From Tanytarsus gracilentus (lineage: Eukaryota > Arthropoda > Insecta > Diptera > Chironomidae): DNA of 64,000 nucleotides. Under the pieces are notes generated by a model that was given only the letters and a program-made list of their open reading frames with translations, was not told the origin of the DNA and did not search any database. Shown here piece by piece: positions 60,476 to 64,000 of this stretch. The position numbers were made by a program, and so were the translations under genes. The stretch spans positions 186,001 through 250,000 of the forward strand of contig JAXRKN010000039.1 in the NCBI GenBank assembly GCA_038502055.1, in the 5' to 3' direction. The first letter of the stretch is position 1; each line of letters begins with the position of its first letter.

Positions 60476-63400
60476 CTGTATGGAAGAGAGAAGACAAAAA
60501 CAAATAAAAATGAATTAGTTTGAATAAATTTTCAATTATTGAAATGTTTTATGTTGGTGAGAGTTTTTTTTTGTGCGCGCATAGAAATGTGGAGACAATT
60601 AACGAGAGGAGGAGATAAAATAAAGTCAAAAGTTAAATTGTGTCGTGTTAGGAAATAAAACAAAAATCAATATTCATTTTGTGTTGCTTTTAAAGAGGCA
60701 ACACATTCGATTTTATGTTGATGATAACTTTCGAGTTGGTGACTAATTCCCGAGCTCTATAGTTTTTGAGTTCTAAATATTTTCACATGGGCTCAAAATC
60801 TCTTTTTTCAATTTGAGATTATTGCAAAATTAACATTTTATTGTTAATTAATTTTTTACAACTCTTAAAAAATCAGTGATAATTTTTAATAATTCATAAA
60901 CCTCCTAACAAGACACCTCATCGCGCCTTCCAATTAAAATCATATCTATCTTCGTATTTCAAGCTTTTATGATCACGCGAGGTTGTTAAAAAGTTATGAT
61001 TTAATTAATAATTTCTAGCTTTTACGACCTTCCATCATATCGCATCATTTGATGAGAGTTCATCCATATAAAATCTTAAATTTGCACAGCAGGGGGTATG
61101 AGAGTAAGCACAATATTCACTAATATATGAAGTAGCCCATAAATTGATGAGGCACTAAAAATTAATCAGCCAGCGAGGGAAAAAAATAAACACCCAAGTC
61201 TCTTTCTGTGTTTATAATATTTAAATTGGATACATTAAAAAGCAATTTGACGCGATTAATATGTGAGTTGCTGTATGTGGTGTTTGTGATGCGGTTCATC
61301 AAATGAAAAAAAACACTCTTTAAGTTGTCCTGAATGCATGCGCTTGTATGTGATGAGTTTGTTTAAGCTCCATTTAACTGTTATAGATATTTATTTAAAT
61401 TAGAGAAGTGCACACAAAATGCATCATCTTGGAATTACCATATGACACTCAACGATAAAAATGTTTAAATTTCAATTAAAAAGTTTTAAATTAAAATTAG
61501 TGATATGCTCATTTTTGAAAAATCAATAACTAACCGCGCTCGCATCTCATATCGATTCGATGATTTTGTCTCACTCGCATCCCATTAACTTCTTTCTGAC
61601 TCTTGTCTTAAATAACATCATATTATTAATGAATAAACAAACAGAAAAGTGCCGACAAATAAAACTATACACACTCACACCGAGCGAGAGAAAAAGATAA
61701 AACCTTGAAAAAATCTTCCTTAAAAATGAAAACATGCAGAAGAAGCTTTTCTTATTTGTGTTTCAAATTTATGAATGAAAATGCGATAGAGGACTCGATT
61801 GGTTGATGCCTGATTATGGAAATGAAATTCGAGTCTGTCCTAATCATTATGCAAAAAAAATTGCTAATTAGATATGCGGAATTGTTGATGCTGTGTGTGA
61901 AAGAAATCGCGCCACTGATCAGAGGCCGCCTATCATCCACACATACCAATTAAGATTGTGAAAGTTAATTTTGAGGGGTCTTTGACGCATTTTAGATTTT
62001 TAAAAAATTATTTAAATTTTCTTTTGATGTTCACAATGTTTTTAGTGAAATTCCACAAAACTTAATTTTTCTGACTCTCCAAAAAAATAAAGGGATTAAA
62101 TGGAGGCAAAATATTGGGGATAATCAGATGGAATTAATGTCGGAATTGTTGTTTATGGGGCGCCTCATGACAGGACATTTGTGAATGAAGATGCGATCAT
62201 TTTTTAAGTCCCAATTTCACGACTCAACACATCGCATTATGAAAACGAGTTTGACAACTTGTTTTTTGCTCTCTTCTGCATTTGATGATGTGCGGCACCT
62301 GACCAGAATTGAAATGGCTTTTATAGAGCAATTGCTGGCGACTTTGTTGCCCAATAGAGATATATTTTAAATTTTAAATCCGCAGACATTATCAATAAAA
62401 TTTTTTTTATCTTAATGAAATTCTAATTTTTGAACCAAAAAATATCCGAAGAAGCGTGAGAAGCGTTTAGTCCATTTCAGAAAAGTTGCAACTTTTAACG
62501 GTTCCCAAAGATTTTTTTGTTAAATTTAAATAAATTATCTGAATTCTTGAATAACTTTGCATCAACAGGATCTTAATTTGTCAACTTTTAAATTGAGTTT
62601 TTTTAAAAGTGAATAATTTTTTTCTTCGTCATTTTGAGAACATTCCACTCAACAACTTGAGTCAATTTCTGCCTCCCTTTTAATGTCATTTAGATATGAC
62701 AACAATCCTGCCTTGAATACATTGCTCATTCACTTTCGATCGAATGCCGCGCTAACGATTTATCTTTTTTTTCGTCCGTCAATGACTCTTCTTCATCATT
62801 TCACCTTCACATAATTTTTCTTCTTCTCATTGAGCGGCTTTTAGTGAGAGAACCAAATGGAAAAGACAAAGTTGCTCTTGATAATCGAGAGGGGAATGAA
62901 AAACATGCATTTCCATGTCCATCTCGAAGTTTCAATGATGACAACCAGTTTTTTTTAATAATTTTAAACTTTTTAAAGGTGTAACGAAATTTTGGTTGAG
63001 AATTGAAAATGTAAATAAACAGTCTAGTGTTTGTGCTACTCAGGGTAAAAATTTCAACGAAAAAAATTATTAGCGAATTTACGATAATAAAAAATCACGA
63101 TGGAGAATAAAAGCTGAGTACTAATAAAATTTTATCTTCTTTTTTGTCTCTTCTCGCTCGTGTAGTTAAAATAGAGATAAAAACTTTGCTACCTCAATGT
63201 TTAATGGAGTGAGACGCGAGTTGCTACTGTTAATGTCTCCCGCTCTATGATTGTTGATTAAATTTGATGTGCTTTAATAAAAAAATAGTATTGATTAGCT
63301 GGGAATATCCACCCATAATAATTGAGTTGCTGTTAAACAATCACCGCATAAAGTTTTTTATTGAGCTTTAAATATTTTTGCAACGCATGACTTGAGAGTG

Positions 63401-64000
63401 ATGAGAAAATTATTAAAATCTGAATTTATAACTTTTAGCTTTAATAAAAATTACGCGTTTTTTTATTTTTTATAAAAAAAAATTATCACCACTCAAGATA
63501 TTTTCAAATACTTTCTTGTTATGCAACCACCTTTTATGTACTTTGCTATCATTAACACAGTATCAAAAATTGCAATGCGATAATGTTTGTAAACAAACTT
63601 TCAGACTTTATTCTTGTGGAATTTTCAATAAAAAAATCTCAAAAATCTCAATACAGGCACGAGATTAAAAATACATCAATCACAATTCACTCTCTTAATG
63701 CCAGTCTGATTTGCGAGTGATATATTTCACGAATGCACGTTTTTCTGACAGCATTGGAAGCCGCGGAGTGGCGGAAAATGATGAAGAGAAGTCTAAAAAA
63801 ACAAAATTGAAATTGTTTTGTTTTTCATTTTAGAAAATTAGACATTTAGATTCCGTGACCTAAACGTAACAAACTTTTCGGCGTGACAAACGTCAAAAGT
63901 AACTTCAATAAAGGCGACCATCATCTGCCGCTGATTGTTTGCCTCACTTATGCATAATTTTCGCATTTCACAACGTTAACACTCATCCAGCAGCAGCAAA
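60476..64000. other. Upstream region or 5' intron of the FGF gene
   Basis: The stretch begins with the acceptor of the first visible FGF exon, so at least part of it is intron. Open frames of about 60 codons on both strands show no signal peptide or FGF similarity. I see no supportable gene. Confidence 0.45.

Noticed and set aside
1..64000. tRNA or known microRNA genes
   Set aside because: Read for tRNA B-box-like motifs and for a set of well-known insect microRNA mature sequences; no match was seen by eye, though covariance models were not run.

Overview
The window looks like nuclear DNA from a small-genome dipteran, possibly a lower fly or midge. It is very AT-rich, its introns are often only 41-60 bp with GT..AG ends, and its gene set is metazoan: phospholipase C-gamma, chimaerin, an SLC35B4-type nucleotide-sugar transporter, an FGF ligand and a Tom40-type porin. 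The lineage is inferred from gene resemblance and base composition. No tRNA, rRNA, CRISPR array or bacterial operon was found.

Layout. Positions 1-207 are the last coding exon of a + strand gene that begins outside the window. About 19.6 kb without recognisable genes follows (208-19857), interrupted by a hAT-type non-autonomous transposon at 8428-9159. A + strand gene for an uncharacterised single-pass membrane protein spans 20165-33020 (five coding exons, 488 aa); its third coding intron carries a 1.64 kb TA-flanked inverted-repeat element. On the - strand come a divergent Tom40-like gene (34970-36506, four exons, 348 aa) and a 66-aa membrane microprotein (39576-39776).

The most striking block is 39988-49402. 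A chimaerin-type Rac GAP (- strand, 474 aa) has a 37-bp first coding exon at 43228-43264. A complete two-exon SLC35B4-like transporter gene (41565-42617) sits inside its first intron on the same strand. Head-to-head with chimaerin, 813 bp away, lies an 11-exon PLC-gamma gene (44078-49402, 1217 aa). In the known biochemistry PLC-gamma makes diacylglycerol and chimaerin binds it through its C1 domain, so a producer and an effector may share a promoter region.

After PLC-gamma there is a possible second hAT-like element (49561-50108) and a gene-poor stretch. The - strand C-terminal part of an FGF-family ligand then occupies 55196-60475, with an Asn-rich, basic tail; its signal-peptide exon was not found. 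The remainder to 64000 shows no gene I can support.

All exon structures were assembled by hand from reading frame, splice consensus and remembered family sequence. Phases were checked arithmetically for every junction, but there is no transcript evidence.
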